A DNA stretch of 64,000 nt from Trichomonas vaginalis G3. Taxonomy: Eukaryota; Parabasalia; Trichomonadida; Trichomonadidae. The notes under the pieces were generated by a model. The model was not told where the DNA came from, did not search any database, and saw only the letters and a program-made list of their open reading frames with translations. The stretch covers positions 31,588,082 to 31,652,081 of the forward strand of contig NC_067207.1 in assembly GCF_026262505.1 (NCBI RefSeq). Direction: 5' to 3'. Position 1 is the first letter of the stretch. Each line of letters begins with the position of its first letter. Positions 49,964 to 60,300 of this stretch are shown piece by piece. The position numbers were made by a program, and so were the translations under genes.

Positions 49964-52436
49964 CTTATACAACTTAATTAATTTTCATCAATTATTTTTC
50001 TTCCATTTCCGAATAGGTTTAGTCATTGGATGCTCTTATAATACTCATATATAGTACAATTTTATTATTAATTTAGATGATCAGATTCTTTTACTCAAAT
50101 GTTTCTATCTCATGATAATATTTATAATATTCCATGTTTTCTTTTGTTTGTAAGTTTTAAATTCTTATTATATGTTAATATTATTTTTTACAATTCCTTA
50201 TTAAGGACATATTTCATGTGTATTAGAATATCTTTTCATCTTGTATTTTTTCCCATGCTATTTAAGGATGTCAATTTGGAAGAAAAGTGAGAAAATTCCT
50301 AAAATGCTAAAAATGAAATTTCCAAACGTACTTTTTTATCTCATTTTATTGATTTTGAAAAAAATTTGGAGAGAAGAACTCTTCGTTTTTGAATTTTGTC
50401 ACGATGGTTTTAAAGTATATTAGACACATGTATTGATATTACTATTTTTGTATATTTTGAGAGAAAATCCCTAAAAAGTGAGAAAATCTAAGACGGTTTG
50501 AGAAAATATATAAACTATTGAAAATTTGAATTAAACTTCTAATTTGGAAAAAAGAAATTTGGAAAGAAGAAAATTCAAAAATCGAGATTTAGACTCAGTA
50601 TCAAATGGAGAACAAAATGTTTCTTCATATGAAGGAAAAAATTTTCTTGAGAAGAAATAGAGTTTTTAAAATTTTATTGTATGTAATGAAATAAACAAAT
50701 ATTAAAATTATTTTTTGATAACAAGAAAATTCCCAACAGAAAATATTTGAGACAAAGAAAAAAAGAAAATTGAAAAATATTACTCTCCTTTACATTTCAT
50801 GAGATTTTCAATTTATTTTCATAAAATTGACAATTTTATACGTTTAGATGAAAATAAGTGATTTTGCTTGAAATAAAAATTATTGTTTGTTTACAGCTAT
50901 CAAATAGATTTTTGCTATTTTGATTAAAATTTGTTAATCAAATTCATAATTTTTTTTCTAAATATCTTAAATATCTGGATCACTCACTGATACGATGAAT
51001 TAAACGATAAAAATAATACAAACTCAACTAAGTTTCCTGTCTTTCAACCAAAAAATATTATGCAATTTAAATTAAATTGTTTATTCAAAGATAAAACAAA
51101 GATAAAGTAATTATAATTATCATATACTTTATGAATAACTCTGTAATTGGTTCAGATTTTCGTACAAATATTTTTATTAATATCGATAAGAATATGTTTA
51201 CCTACTATCACCATATGTCGATAAACGAGAGTAGAGTGATTTTTATCATCGAAACTTTTTAAAAGCTGTAAGCAGGAAGTAATAATCTTGTTTTTTCTGA
51301 GTTAGTTGTAGAACTATTGATGCCCGAGTTATCATTGTGATGCAGAAGGATATCAATGTACTGACTGAAGGATATGAATTGAATTGAATTTTATTGAATT
51401 TCAATTTGATCAAAATTTGTTGAAATGATATGAATGTGTCAACTTCTGTATCATTCTCCTTCACTCCTTCCTTATTCTTTCGAGAACGAAGCTAGCTCAG
51501 CTTTCGCTGAGCGAATTGACACTTTTCATGCCCTAAACGTACATACTCTCAAATTTATCGAAAAAATTAATACCACCTAAACTAGTATATTCTTATTTTA
51601 AATATGATATTATCCTTATATTCCACACTAAAATTCATTTAAATCAACTTTTAAAAAAGTTCGAATCCTGCGCGTCTCACTTTTTAAATTTTCCAAATGG
51701 AAAATTATATTCTCCTAAAGTGAAAACAATTTTCCAAATTGACTTCCTTAATGCTATGTATTTTTTCTAGTTTCTCTATTATTATACCCTATATTTCCAA
51801 CTCTTGGAAAATTTTCATGACCCCCTACCCAGGGTCCTAAAATGGGTATTTTCCTCACACAGACACCGTGGTTTTTTGAGCCGGGAAATAAATAGCGCAG
51901 GCAGTTTCTACATATAGAGACATGCTTATACTTAGAGTTTGACGGGAATCTAAAGTGATTTTTTTCTGCATCGCGAAATCTAATGCAATCTCAAAATCAT
52001 GAAGAAACTGCGAATCGGAGCGCAATTTTTTAATATGTTAATATATAAAGGTACCCCTACTACTGCAAATGCTTCAAATGAAAATCTAAGAAATCAGATT
52101 AATTTGATCACATTAGTATAGTATTGGTCAAACCAAAAACTCATATGTTGATATATAGCCTATGGATATTCATATTATCTACTTTTCATTGAATTACATA
52201 AGATTTAATAATCTCATAAATATTCTTTTTAATTTTCCGAATTCCGTGTGCATTTAGATTGCCCATACCTGTATATAATAATTCTAGAATGGTTTGGTTA
52301 GATATTAAGTTTTTTAGATTAATATTTTAACATTTTGATAAAACAAGCATTTGTTCCATTTTAGAATCGCCATTGAACTCTGGTTTGACTAACATGATGT
52401 TGTATGATCAAATAAATTCTAACTTCATGAAGTTAG
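49964..52436. other. 2.5 kb without a supported gene
   Basis: Very AT-rich, with TGAGAAAAT-type words repeated between 50280 and 50520. Short hydrophobic open frames (50099, 50241) are best explained by T-rich composition. A small palindrome, GCTCAGCTTTCGCTGAGC, is at 51495-51512. AGTTCGAATCC at 51659-51669 resembles a tRNA T-loop but does not fit a tRNA. The composition changes sharply at about 52440. Confidence 0.55.
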
Positions 52437-52582
52437 TAAGACTAAGTTGCGTACTGTGGCACTGCGCGCCTCCGTACACCACTTAGCGGTTTTGACACTT
52501 TACGAAACCGGTAACGTATATTTTACAACACAACCATAACACCAACTTAACCTTAAATATTTACAAAACCATCTGACACATA

Positions 52583-52633
52583 AACGACTTCACTAACGAC
52601 ATCACTAACGACTTCACTAACGAATTCCCTACC
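52583..52633. repeat. 12-bp tandem repeat near the element's left end
   Basis: The 12-bp unit AACGACTTCACT is repeated about four times with small changes (AACGACATCACT, AACGAATTCCCT), shortly before the first gene of the second element. Subterminal repeats like this may bind element proteins. Confidence 0.75.
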
Positions 52634-52698
52634 GTCCTCACTAAATAAAAATAACCTTATTTTTATTTTTTTTAAATTTTTTATTTCATTACAAAGAC

Positions 52699-53163
52699 AT
52701 GTCTGACTACATTTACTATGACTCTTTCCCAGAACGTTTCCGTGAACTATTCAAAACTCAAGTAAAACTGAGAAACATGCATTTTAACAAAGACAGACCC
52801 ATTGACGATGAAAGAAACCCTGAATATATTACAATCCCTTATGATGCTAAATTTATTGCATACATTCCTTATGGACGTAGAGGAACGAAAACTATTTCAA
52901 CAATGACCAAAAATTATTTCTGGAGCGATGAAGAAAATTGCCTTATCTACATAAATGCATACTTAAATAAAGCTACATATTGTACAAAAGAAGGTTGGAC
53001 TGGATTTGAGCTCTACATATACGACGACGATGGAAACAGACGTTGTGTATACCCATACGATAATATGTACCATTGTTTTCATCAAGCATTAAACGAATAC
53101 ATAGTCAGTAAGGTCTCATTCCTGTTGAGTAGAAATGCTTTATTTTTGTTCTGTCATTTATAA
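52699..53163 (+). CDS. Orphan protein of second element, 154 residues
   Basis: ATG 52699 follows TTTTTTATTTCATTACAAAGAC, related to but weaker than the KilA-N leader. The product is rich in tyrosine and acidic residues (YIYYDSFPERFRELF, ELYIYDDDGNRR) with three cysteines and looks globular. No family recognised. First gene inside the presumed left terminus. Confidence 0.65.
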   Translation: MSDYIYYDSFPERFRELFKTQVKLRNMHFNKDRPIDDERNPEYITIPYDAKFIAYIPYGRRGTKTISTMTKNYFWSDEENCLIYINAYLNKATYCTKEGWTGFELYIYDDDGNRRCVYPYDNMYHCFHQALNEYIVSKVSFLLSRNALFLFCHL

Positions 53164-53224
53164 AAAAATAAACTTAAAAATTAATGATATCACCACTCCC
53201 ACACGTATGAAAACATAGCACAAA

Positions 53225-53272
53225 AATAAATTTAGGTGAAATCTCACCTCTTTTTTCACCCGGTTTTCACCC
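53225..53272. repeat. TCACC-rich repeat, left
   Basis: AGGTGAAATCTCACCTC followed by further TTTTCACC words lies in the convergent spacer between two genes. A closely similar block with the palindrome AGGTGAGATCTCACCT is at 63399-63445, ten kilobases away in the same element. Confidence 0.7.
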
Positions 53273-53288
53273 TGTTGAATTCATTGCT

Positions 53289-53525
53289 TTATAACTCTCT
53301 TCCTTTCTCCAACTCTTCTAACTTCTTCTTAAGTTCAGCAATGTTGTCCTCATGAAGTTTAATCTTTCTCAAAATTCCTTCTTTATCTAATGGTTGCTTT
53401 ATCTTTCTAAACTGAACTCTACCATCCTTCATAGTATGAATGTAAAAACCTTCTGGAATAGTTCCTGATTTAATGTATTCTACCAAAAACTTTTGTTTCA
53501 TTGCTTCAGTGACTTTATTTGTCAT
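53289..53525 (-). CDS. Small coiled-coil protein of second element
   Basis: The ATG at 53523-53525 (MTNKVTEAM) follows AATTTTTATTTGATTGAA on the minus strand. 78 residues: a helical start, a beta-like segment (GFYIHTMKDGRVQFRK) and a C-terminal coiled coil (HEDNIAELKKKLEELEKG). Function unknown; its place beside virion-type genes is the only context. Confidence 0.6.
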   Translation of the reverse strand: MTNKVTEAMKQKFLVEYIKSGTIPEGFYIHTMKDGRVQFRKIKQPLDKEGILRKIKLHEDNIAELKKKLEELEKGREL

Positions 53526-53573
53526 TTCAATCAAATAAAAATTTTAATATTAAATAAAAATAACGTTATTTTT

Positions 53574-54032
53574 TCAGTAAGGAAACGCAGGAGTTTTACG
53601 ATTTATTTGAGAAGTAGGTTCTGGTTTAAATGTTGGAGTCGGTTTAGGAGTTGACTTTTGAACAGGAGTTTGTACTTCCATAGGTTCAGGAGTCATTGAA
53701 GGTTTTGCTTGTGAAGGCGTTGGTTTTGGCGAGGGTGTTGGAGTTTGTTTAACTTCAGCTACTTCAGTATTATTTACAACATTTGCTTTATTTCTTTTCA
53801 ACATCATAACTGCTCCTGCTGTAGCTAGCAAACCTAGTGGGAGACCATATTTTATATAAGGACTTGACCAAATGCTATTTTTGACAGGAGCTGGTGGAAC
53901 ACCTAACCTTGGTGAGACTGCTCTTTGCCATTGTGCAGCTCGTAAGAAATATTCAATAGGTGCTCCATAATCGTTTGGTAAAGTTTGTTTCATAGATGGT
54001 GAAGGTTCACGAGAGCTTGATGAAGAACTCAT
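53574..54032 (-). CDS. Proline-rich single-pass membrane protein
   Basis: 152 residues from the ATG at 54030-54032. One transmembrane helix at about 74-92 (YGLPLGLLATAGAVMML) separates an N-terminal part with VSPRLGVPPAP from a C-terminal tail of PTPSPKPTPSQ-type repeats. This layout is common in minor virion membrane or penton-associated proteins of DNA viruses, and it is directly downstream of the capsid-like gene on the same strand (30 bp apart). The role is inferred. Confidence 0.65.
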   Translation of the reverse strand: MSSSSSSREPSPSMKQTLPNDYGAPIEYFLRAAQWQRAVSPRLGVPPAPVKNSIWSSPYIKYGLPLGLLATAGAVMMLKRNKANVVNNTEVAEVKQTPTPSPKPTPSQAKPSMTPEPMEVQTPVQKSTPKPTPTFKPEPTSQINRKTPAFPY

Positions 54033-54062
54033 TTATAAACTTTAAAAATAAACGTTCATCCT

Positions 54063-55637
54063 TTATTCCTCACTGTCGTCCGTAGCTAAGTTATAGTCAT
54101 CTAATCTTATTATGGGGATGCCATTAGCACGCACCTGAATGGCAAAGCAACAATCCCTCATAAATCCAATAAGTGGCTTTGGTACATTTTCAGTTGCTAG
54201 TTCAATAGGTCCTTTAACAGACAATTTGTATGTTATTGGAGCAGTAGATGTTTGACCTTGCTGGAAGCAAAAGTCCACTTCTGTTGGAAAACCACATAAG
54301 AAATGTGTGTTGTCATAGCTATCCCATTTATGTTCCACACTACCATCATCCACCAATGACCTCATAACATCTTCATTAAATCCTATCATATCATTGTTTG
54401 TATTGCAAGCGTTCGCAACCATTTCATAAAATACAGGACCATATGATTTTTCAGGTTCTGCAGGCATATTTCCATAAGCTCCCATGGAAAGCTGAAGATA
54501 TTTAAACTTAGGGTTCTCAAAATTAACATAATAGTTGTCTTTCTTTCTAAATAGTGCCCAAATACTTTTAACATTAATAGGCGTATAAGCTGCTGTAAAT
54601 GTTGCACTTGAACTATCTGTATTCTTTGAGAATGAACCGTCCATAGGAATCCAATCCATAACTTTAACAGGAAAACATAAAGCCTCGTTTGTATAATGTT
54701 CTACAAGTTCTGTATAAATGTTAGGGTCTAAAGAGAATGACTTTGGATGAATAAAACATTCATTAAAATCCATCTTTGTTCGAAATAGTTGCTGGGTTAC
54801 AGTTGTAATAGTAACTGTTCCACTAGCTTCTACTGCCTTCGTTATCATAGTGAATGGTTCATTCCATGGAACAAATTTATTTGTCGGTGGATTTGAATCT
54901 GAAGCAAATGCAACTTTAAGAGTTGGATTGAAAGCAATGATATCATTTACAGATATAGATGTGCATTGTAAGGCGTCGCTACTGAACTTTACTTTAAGCT
55001 GAATGTTTCCTGCAAAAGCTGGAATAAATCGAATAGCTTCTAATGGAAGGAATCTTCTAACAGGAATTCTTAAACGAAGCTTAAAATCAAATGATTTTCC
55101 TGCTGTAATTGGACCACTAACAATTTGTTCTGTTCTGCATGTTCCCGAATGACTCCATACATCTTCATGTCGAGTCTTTGAGAAAACATCTACTTTCTTT
55201 ATTTGTTCGGTAGTTTGTGAGTTTGAAGTTATATATGCTTCTTCTCTTGCGTTGTCTTGAGAATATACGATACGACCATTTGCAAGGATTTGATATCCAG
55301 CAACTGCATAGAAAGCGTCATCGAAACCAATCCAAAATCCTGGTGGGTTTGTTTTATTGGAACCTGAACCAATTTCTTTATCTACAATAAATTGACCTTC
55401 CATTTTATACGTAATGAATGTATTGTAAAGGTCCAACATATTTTCACCAGGAGGTGAGAGATTGAATGTTACCCATGTGTTATCTTTAGCAGTTCCAGGT
55501 TGTGATGGAATCTTTGCGTCAGAATATTTTCTATTAGTGTCACCAATTTGAACTGCATTGTCTATGATATCGAAATATGAGCGAATCTGATGAATATGCT
55601 CTGCTGGAGTAAATTCGTTTAACTGTTCGTTCTGCAT
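54063..55637 (-). CDS. Putative major capsid protein of second element
   Basis: 524 residues from the ATG at 55635-55637, intact. The protein is beta-rich throughout, with segments such as FDFKLRLRIPVRRFLPLE and RFIPAFAGNIQLKVKFSSD that are typical of jelly-roll coat proteins, and ends with an acidic tail. The length suits a double jelly-roll capsid protein. It shares no obvious motif with the broken capsid gene of the first Maverick. No signal peptide or membrane helix. The assignment rests on fold-like composition, size and position between small virion-type genes, so structure prediction is the deciding test. Confidence 0.6.
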   Translation of the reverse strand: MQNEQLNEFTPAEHIHQIRSYFDIIDNAVQIGDTNRKYSDAKIPSQPGTAKDNTWVTFNLSPPGENMLDLYNTFITYKMEGQFIVDKEIGSGSNKTNPPGFWIGFDDAFYAVAGYQILANGRIVYSQDNAREEAYITSNSQTTEQIKKVDVFSKTRHEDVWSHSGTCRTEQIVSGPITAGKSFDFKLRLRIPVRRFLPLEAIRFIPAFAGNIQLKVKFSSDALQCTSISVNDIIAFNPTLKVAFASDSNPPTNKFVPWNEPFTMITKAVEASGTVTITTVTQQLFRTKMDFNECFIHPKSFSLDPNIYTELVEHYTNEALCFPVKVMDWIPMDGSFSKNTDSSSATFTAAYTPINVKSIWALFRKKDNYYVNFENPKFKYLQLSMGAYGNMPAEPEKSYGPVFYEMVANACNTNNDMIGFNEDVMRSLVDDGSVEHKWDSYDNTHFLCGFPTEVDFCFQQGQTSTAPITYKLSVKGPIELATENVPKPLIGFMRDCCFAIQVRANGIPIIRLDDYNLATDDSEE

Positions 55638-55664
55638 GTATTTACTTCAGATAAAAATATCTAT

Positions 55665-56099
55665 TTACTTCATTATTCTCACTCTTCTTCTTGGCATTCG
55701 TGGTGGAAGTTGTTTCTTGACATTTTCAATGAACTGTACATTCTCTTTTGTCTCAACTTCTTTCACTGGCGGGTCAGGGTTCTTTGACTCGGTTTGTTTT
55801 TCAATGAAATTCACGAACTTTGCAATAAGCTCTTGGTTCGTTATTGAAAGTACATCTGGCTTCTTTTCTTCTGGTTCTATTGGTGGCTCAGTTTGAACAG
55901 AAGGTTTTATATGGGCTTCGTGGACTTCACCCTTGCCATACACCTTAATGTTGTCGCTTTCTGCATTCGTTAATGAAACCTTTCTTTTTCTTACGTATAT
56001 TTTACCATCTTTACTCTGACTTACGTAATAGAAAGGATGTTGTATTCCTCTTGCGTCATTTAATATAATAGACTCTCGCTCTGATTTTGACAAGCTCAT
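55665..56099 (-). CDS. Orphan basic/acidic protein, 144 residues
   Basis: ATG at 56097-56099; the stop is 27 bp before the capsid-like gene, on the same strand. An N-terminal beta segment (HPFYYVSQSKDGKIYVRKRK) is followed by a proline/glutamate linker and a strongly basic end (PPRMPRRRVRIMK). Could be a DNA-condensing or virion protein; not recognised. Confidence 0.6.
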   Translation of the reverse strand: MSLSKSERESIILNDARGIQHPFYYVSQSKDGKIYVRKRKVSLTNAESDNIKVYGKGEVHEAHIKPSVQTEPPIEPEEKKPDVLSITNQELIAKFVNFIEKQTESKNPDPPVKEVETKENVQFIENVKKQLPPRMPRRRVRIMK

Positions 56100-56144
56100 T
56101 TTACATCGGTTAAAGTTTTAATTTTGTTTTTTATCTGCAGTCAA

Positions 56145-56426
56145 ATGACTCAGACAAGCCCTACGGACAAGACCCAAGGGGTCATAGATGTTGAAACATT
56201 GAAGAAAGAAATTCGTGAGCAAATTTTATCCGAACTGAAGGAACAAAAACAAGAACAAAAGCCAGAGAGACCAAAGAGAAAACTTAGTGAAAAACAACTT
56301 GCTGCATTAGCTGCTGGAAGACAGAAGAACCCACGTTTGCTGGCGAAGAAAGCTAGAGAAGAAGCTGAAGCAAAAGCTAAAGAAGCTGAAGCAAAAGCTA
56401 AAGAAGCTGAAGCAAAGAAAGAGTAA
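56145..56426 (+). CDS. Lysine/alanine/glutamate-rich helical protein, 93 residues
   Basis: The true ATG is 56145, after TTTTTTATCTGCAGTCAA. The helical product contains RKLSEKQLAALAAGRQKN and ends with repeated AEAKAKE units. A single long helix or coiled coil with a net positive centre; possibly nucleic-acid associated. It is divergent from the preceding gene. Confidence 0.55.
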   Translation: MTQTSPTDKTQGVIDVETLKKEIREQILSELKEQKQEQKPERPKRKLSEKQLAALAAGRQKNPRLLAKKAREEAEAKAKEAEAKAKEAEAKKE

Positions 56427-56450
56427 ATGGTTTATTTTTATCCGAATTAA

Positions 56451-57306
56451 ATGTATAGACAAATACCTTTATCTGTTGCGTTCAGTAGTGAAAACCCTGA
56501 CGTCAAAATAAAGGGGAACAGAGTAACGTTTAAGTTTCCAACAGACTGGATTGTGAACATAAATGAAGAGAAGTACATTGGCATAACATCTATGTATATA
56601 ACACGTGCTTTCAGAAAGGTTGATTTATACTTCAAGTCGAGATAGAAAATGACGAACAGTCTTTAAGCGCCCAAAACATTCACATATACAAATACTTTAA
56701 AGACGATACAACATTGCAACAATGTATGATTTCATTTAATGAAATGTTCGAGAAAAAGTTTAACATTGAAGTACAAACTTTACAGCCTTTACGTGAGTTT
56801 CTTGCACAACTGAAAGAAGAAGGTAGTCAGCCACAACTTATAGACTTTCATTATGAATTTAATGAAAATGAAGATGGAACTCATGACTGTCAGTTTGTTG
56901 TATTCTCACCATTCAATGAAGTCGCTAAAGAGAAAGAAAATCCATTACGTATAAGATTTCAAATCTCTGAACCAAGTGATGATTTCAAGAATGTTTTCAA
57001 TTATGATGCAATGCTTCCGAGGAAAAATGAATTTTCAAAGATTGTAACACCTGGCATTTGGATAGAAAGCAAGCTATATTATATTCAAACTTAAGTAAGG
57101 GAGTTGAAAATGAGTTCATTGGTCATACAAGAACTACACCACTGCCAAATCCTAAATACTATAAATTAACTGGCTTCAATCGTGAGTTTTGGATAGACAT
57201 GTTCTCCACTCATGACCATAACTGCCCAGTGTTCTTACCTCCAGACCATAAGGACTGTCTCTACATTGAAGCACAACTCTTAAACTCTACCATCGCAGTA
57301 TTGTAA
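56451..57306 (+). pseudogene. Beta-rich virion-type protein, two frameshifts
   Basis: ATG 56451 follows TTTATTTTTATCCGAATTAA. The first frame stops at 56645, but the sequence continues in another frame from about 56636 to the TAA at 57092, and in a third from about 57070 to the TAA at 57304. Each junction needs one single-base indel. The joined order suggests a protein of about 285 residues with beta-rich segments (VTFKFPTDWIVNI, DFHYEFNENEDGTHDCQF). A penton-like or minor capsid role is possible; no family recognised. Confidence 0.6.
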
Positions 57307-57387
57307 ATGACCACATGGGCTTCGCCCTTGCCGCTAGCGGCTTATTTTTATCACGAATGACCTCATTGCTGACAAAAATAAATGACC

Positions 57388-60300
57388 TCAGAACTTCAAC
57401 TTACGAATAAAGCTTGTTTTAGTCGTTATTGAGAAGTTAAACTTTTCAGCAAAGCAAGGACTAGAAGACTTACATAAGTCAAATCCAATCTCTTGACCAT
57501 CATGAAGTGCTTTGTAAAGTTTCATTAAACTGAACTCAGAGTCTTTGTCATATGTTCCTTGCGGAACCATTAAACCTTTATCTTCATCATAGAAACACTG
57601 AACAGAGTCAGGAAACATTTCATTAGCGGTTAAAGCAATAACATCTTGCTTCACGCCTTTCATTCTGCAGTGAAATGCAACTTCATTTAAATCATTCGTG
57701 AGTAAGTCTATGTAAGTCTTCTTTCCACAAAATATTGACTTGTATGCTAAACTTTGTTTATCTTTTGTGATTTCTGCAAAGTCGCTATGAAATTGACCAA
57801 GGTTTTTACCAATGAGAACTCTTCCATAACGTTTCTCAAACTCTTCAGCTAAACGAGGGATATCTTCATTGTAGAGATGCATACTGTCCGTATCGCTATA
57901 AAAGATGTCCATTCCTAAGTCCTCAGCAGTACAGAATACTTCACACATTATTCTCTTCGACATAGACAGAATGTTAACACCAAGTGGACAGAAGTTAAAG
58001 TGTCTGCAAATGCTTTTCGTTAGCTTGAAAATAGTTTTATCTGAACCATCCAAACCTTCGAACTTCACTATATGGTTGTAGTTTCTGATGGCATATCTTA
58101 TAGCATCTTTGTCATTTACTATGGTTATTTTTGACTCAATAGGAGATAGAATAGTTTTGCCATAAATACTGTTCAGAATGAGCTTTATATTTTCTTGCAA
58201 AGGATTTCCTTCTTTCTTATACTTTAACCTTAACTCAAACAACTTCTTTACTTCATCTCTTATTCTAATATCTCTGTTTCCATCGTAATAGTATCCTTGC
58301 AACACTTCACATTTGACACCTTGATATTTTATGAGGTCTTGTAATGTTATATGGTCAACATACATTAAACAGCAAGTGTTTGAACTTCTGGGAACGTTAA
58401 GTTCTGGATTTAGTTCAGGGTCACAAACTATTAAAGGAAAGTGTCTATGTATTCCAATCTCTGTTATCTTAATGAGAACAAAGAAGCCAGACATAAACTT
58501 TTCACCAATGGGTTCCTTTTGGTCGTCATCGAATAAATGTCTCATGAGATACTCTGTGCTTAACATTTCTTTCTTCATAACCTTTGGAATACATTCTAAA
58601 GTATAAAGTCTTGCTATAGCGGATGGATATAATGAAACAGCGTCGAAGTCAGCAATGAGTTTCTTTTCGCTCTTTTGTTTAATGTTATCTGACAGCATAC
58701 ATCTTCCACCTTGAATACAGCGTGAAATAAATTCTCTTGGTTTATTTGAGAGGTCATATAAATTTCCATTCGGGAAGTACACTCTGTTCTCAAACAATTT
58801 GTTAGCGATTGAACAAATGCTAACGTAGTCATAAACGTTTAAATCAAATTCTTTCAATATGTCATTGCGGAACTTAACAAAACCTTCTCTTAAAATTCTT
58901 ACATCTTGTTTGCAATAAAATGTGCTATACTTTTCTAAGTCGAAGTGGTTCTCATCTATTCTGCAACCTTTGATGGAATCTATGTTTTTCATGAATGTAT
59001 CTGCATCCCGGATAAACTTACATGCTTCAGAAATGACACCAGTTCTGTTGTCATTTGCTAACAAAGTACTGCTGTAGTAGTTGTATGGAAATACTTCTTT
59101 CGGTCCTGTTTGTAAGTTAAACATAGCAGGAAATAGTTTAAGCTTCTTATTTATAACACTGTAAGAGTCTTTTATAATAATTGCCCTTCCTTTATATAAG
59201 CCAGTTATTTGCATTGTTCGTGAACCTTTAATGATGGGAGTTCCTTTCACTTCTGTCATGTGTCTTAAGATGAAGTTTATATCATAACTGAGGTTATGGA
59301 AATATATTAAACTCTTGTCAGGAAGTCGTTCCAAAAATTCTGTTGCACAGTTCTGACCCCAAATGCTTTCACTCACTGAACCATCTTCACTGTCATAACA
59401 AATGTTAAAGGCTTTATGAAAGCCGTCTGTGCTACACTCAAAGTCAGCAAAGAAAACATGCTCAGGAATGAACTTACATTTAGCTTTATTTACTTCTTTT
59501 GACTCGGCTTTCTTCTTCAGTTGTACACAATACTTTGGAGCATATGTCAAATCTTTAAATGGTGCAAGGTTCTGTTTATATAAGTCAGTCGTATATGTGA
59601 AAAGTTCTCCATAAGAAATAGGTTCGAAATATTTGCACTCCCACAATGTTTTCATAACATCCCATAACGGTGTTGTTCTATCATAACGAACTACATATTT
59701 ATCTTCTCTCTTTGTATAAATCTTCATTTGTTTCTCAATGTTCATTCCACCACACTCCTCCAAGATTTCTATATAGTTGCGAATGAAATATGTTGTCATT
59801 GGTAATCTTTCATTTAGCATGTAGTGGTCTTCAACAAGAAGTAAGTCAATAGTTCTAACAGTTTCACATTCTTTTGGTATGTATCTCTTTATTTCATTAT
59901 GTCTTGAGTCATTGAAATAACCAATGGTAACATTAAATGCTATACCTGTTGCGTCAGAAATTTCTTGTACTTTACTTTGAGGAAAGTCTCTAACACGAAT
60001 GACTTCTCTCATGTGGTCAATAGTCTCTCCATCTACTCCAGCCTGAATGCAAGCATAAACGAAACAATTGTCTTCTGTCATAAGTGCTGCAGTTCTTTTG
60101 TTCAATTCATTGAAAATTTGGTAGCGTTCAAGATTTATAGGTAATGTGCAAAGATACTTCCAGAACTGACCGCTTCTCTTCTTATAAAACTTCTTTTCAC
60201 CATTATCTTTCCAAAAGCTTTCTATAAGTGCTGGGTTTCCTGTTTGCTTAAGAGCTTCCAAAATTGCTTTCTGGTCATTTGTCAGTGTGCTTTCATCTCT

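Noticed and set aside
50099-50423. Two hydrophobic small proteins at 50.1-50.4 kb
   Set aside because: Their composition is explained by T-rich DNA, and there is no initiator or conserved motif.
51481-51682. Possible tRNA (GTTCGAATCC-like T-loop and an upstream TAGCTCAG)
   Set aside because: The T-arm stem does not pair (AAAAG against CCTGC) and the candidate halves are almost 200 bp apart, so no cloverleaf can be drawn.
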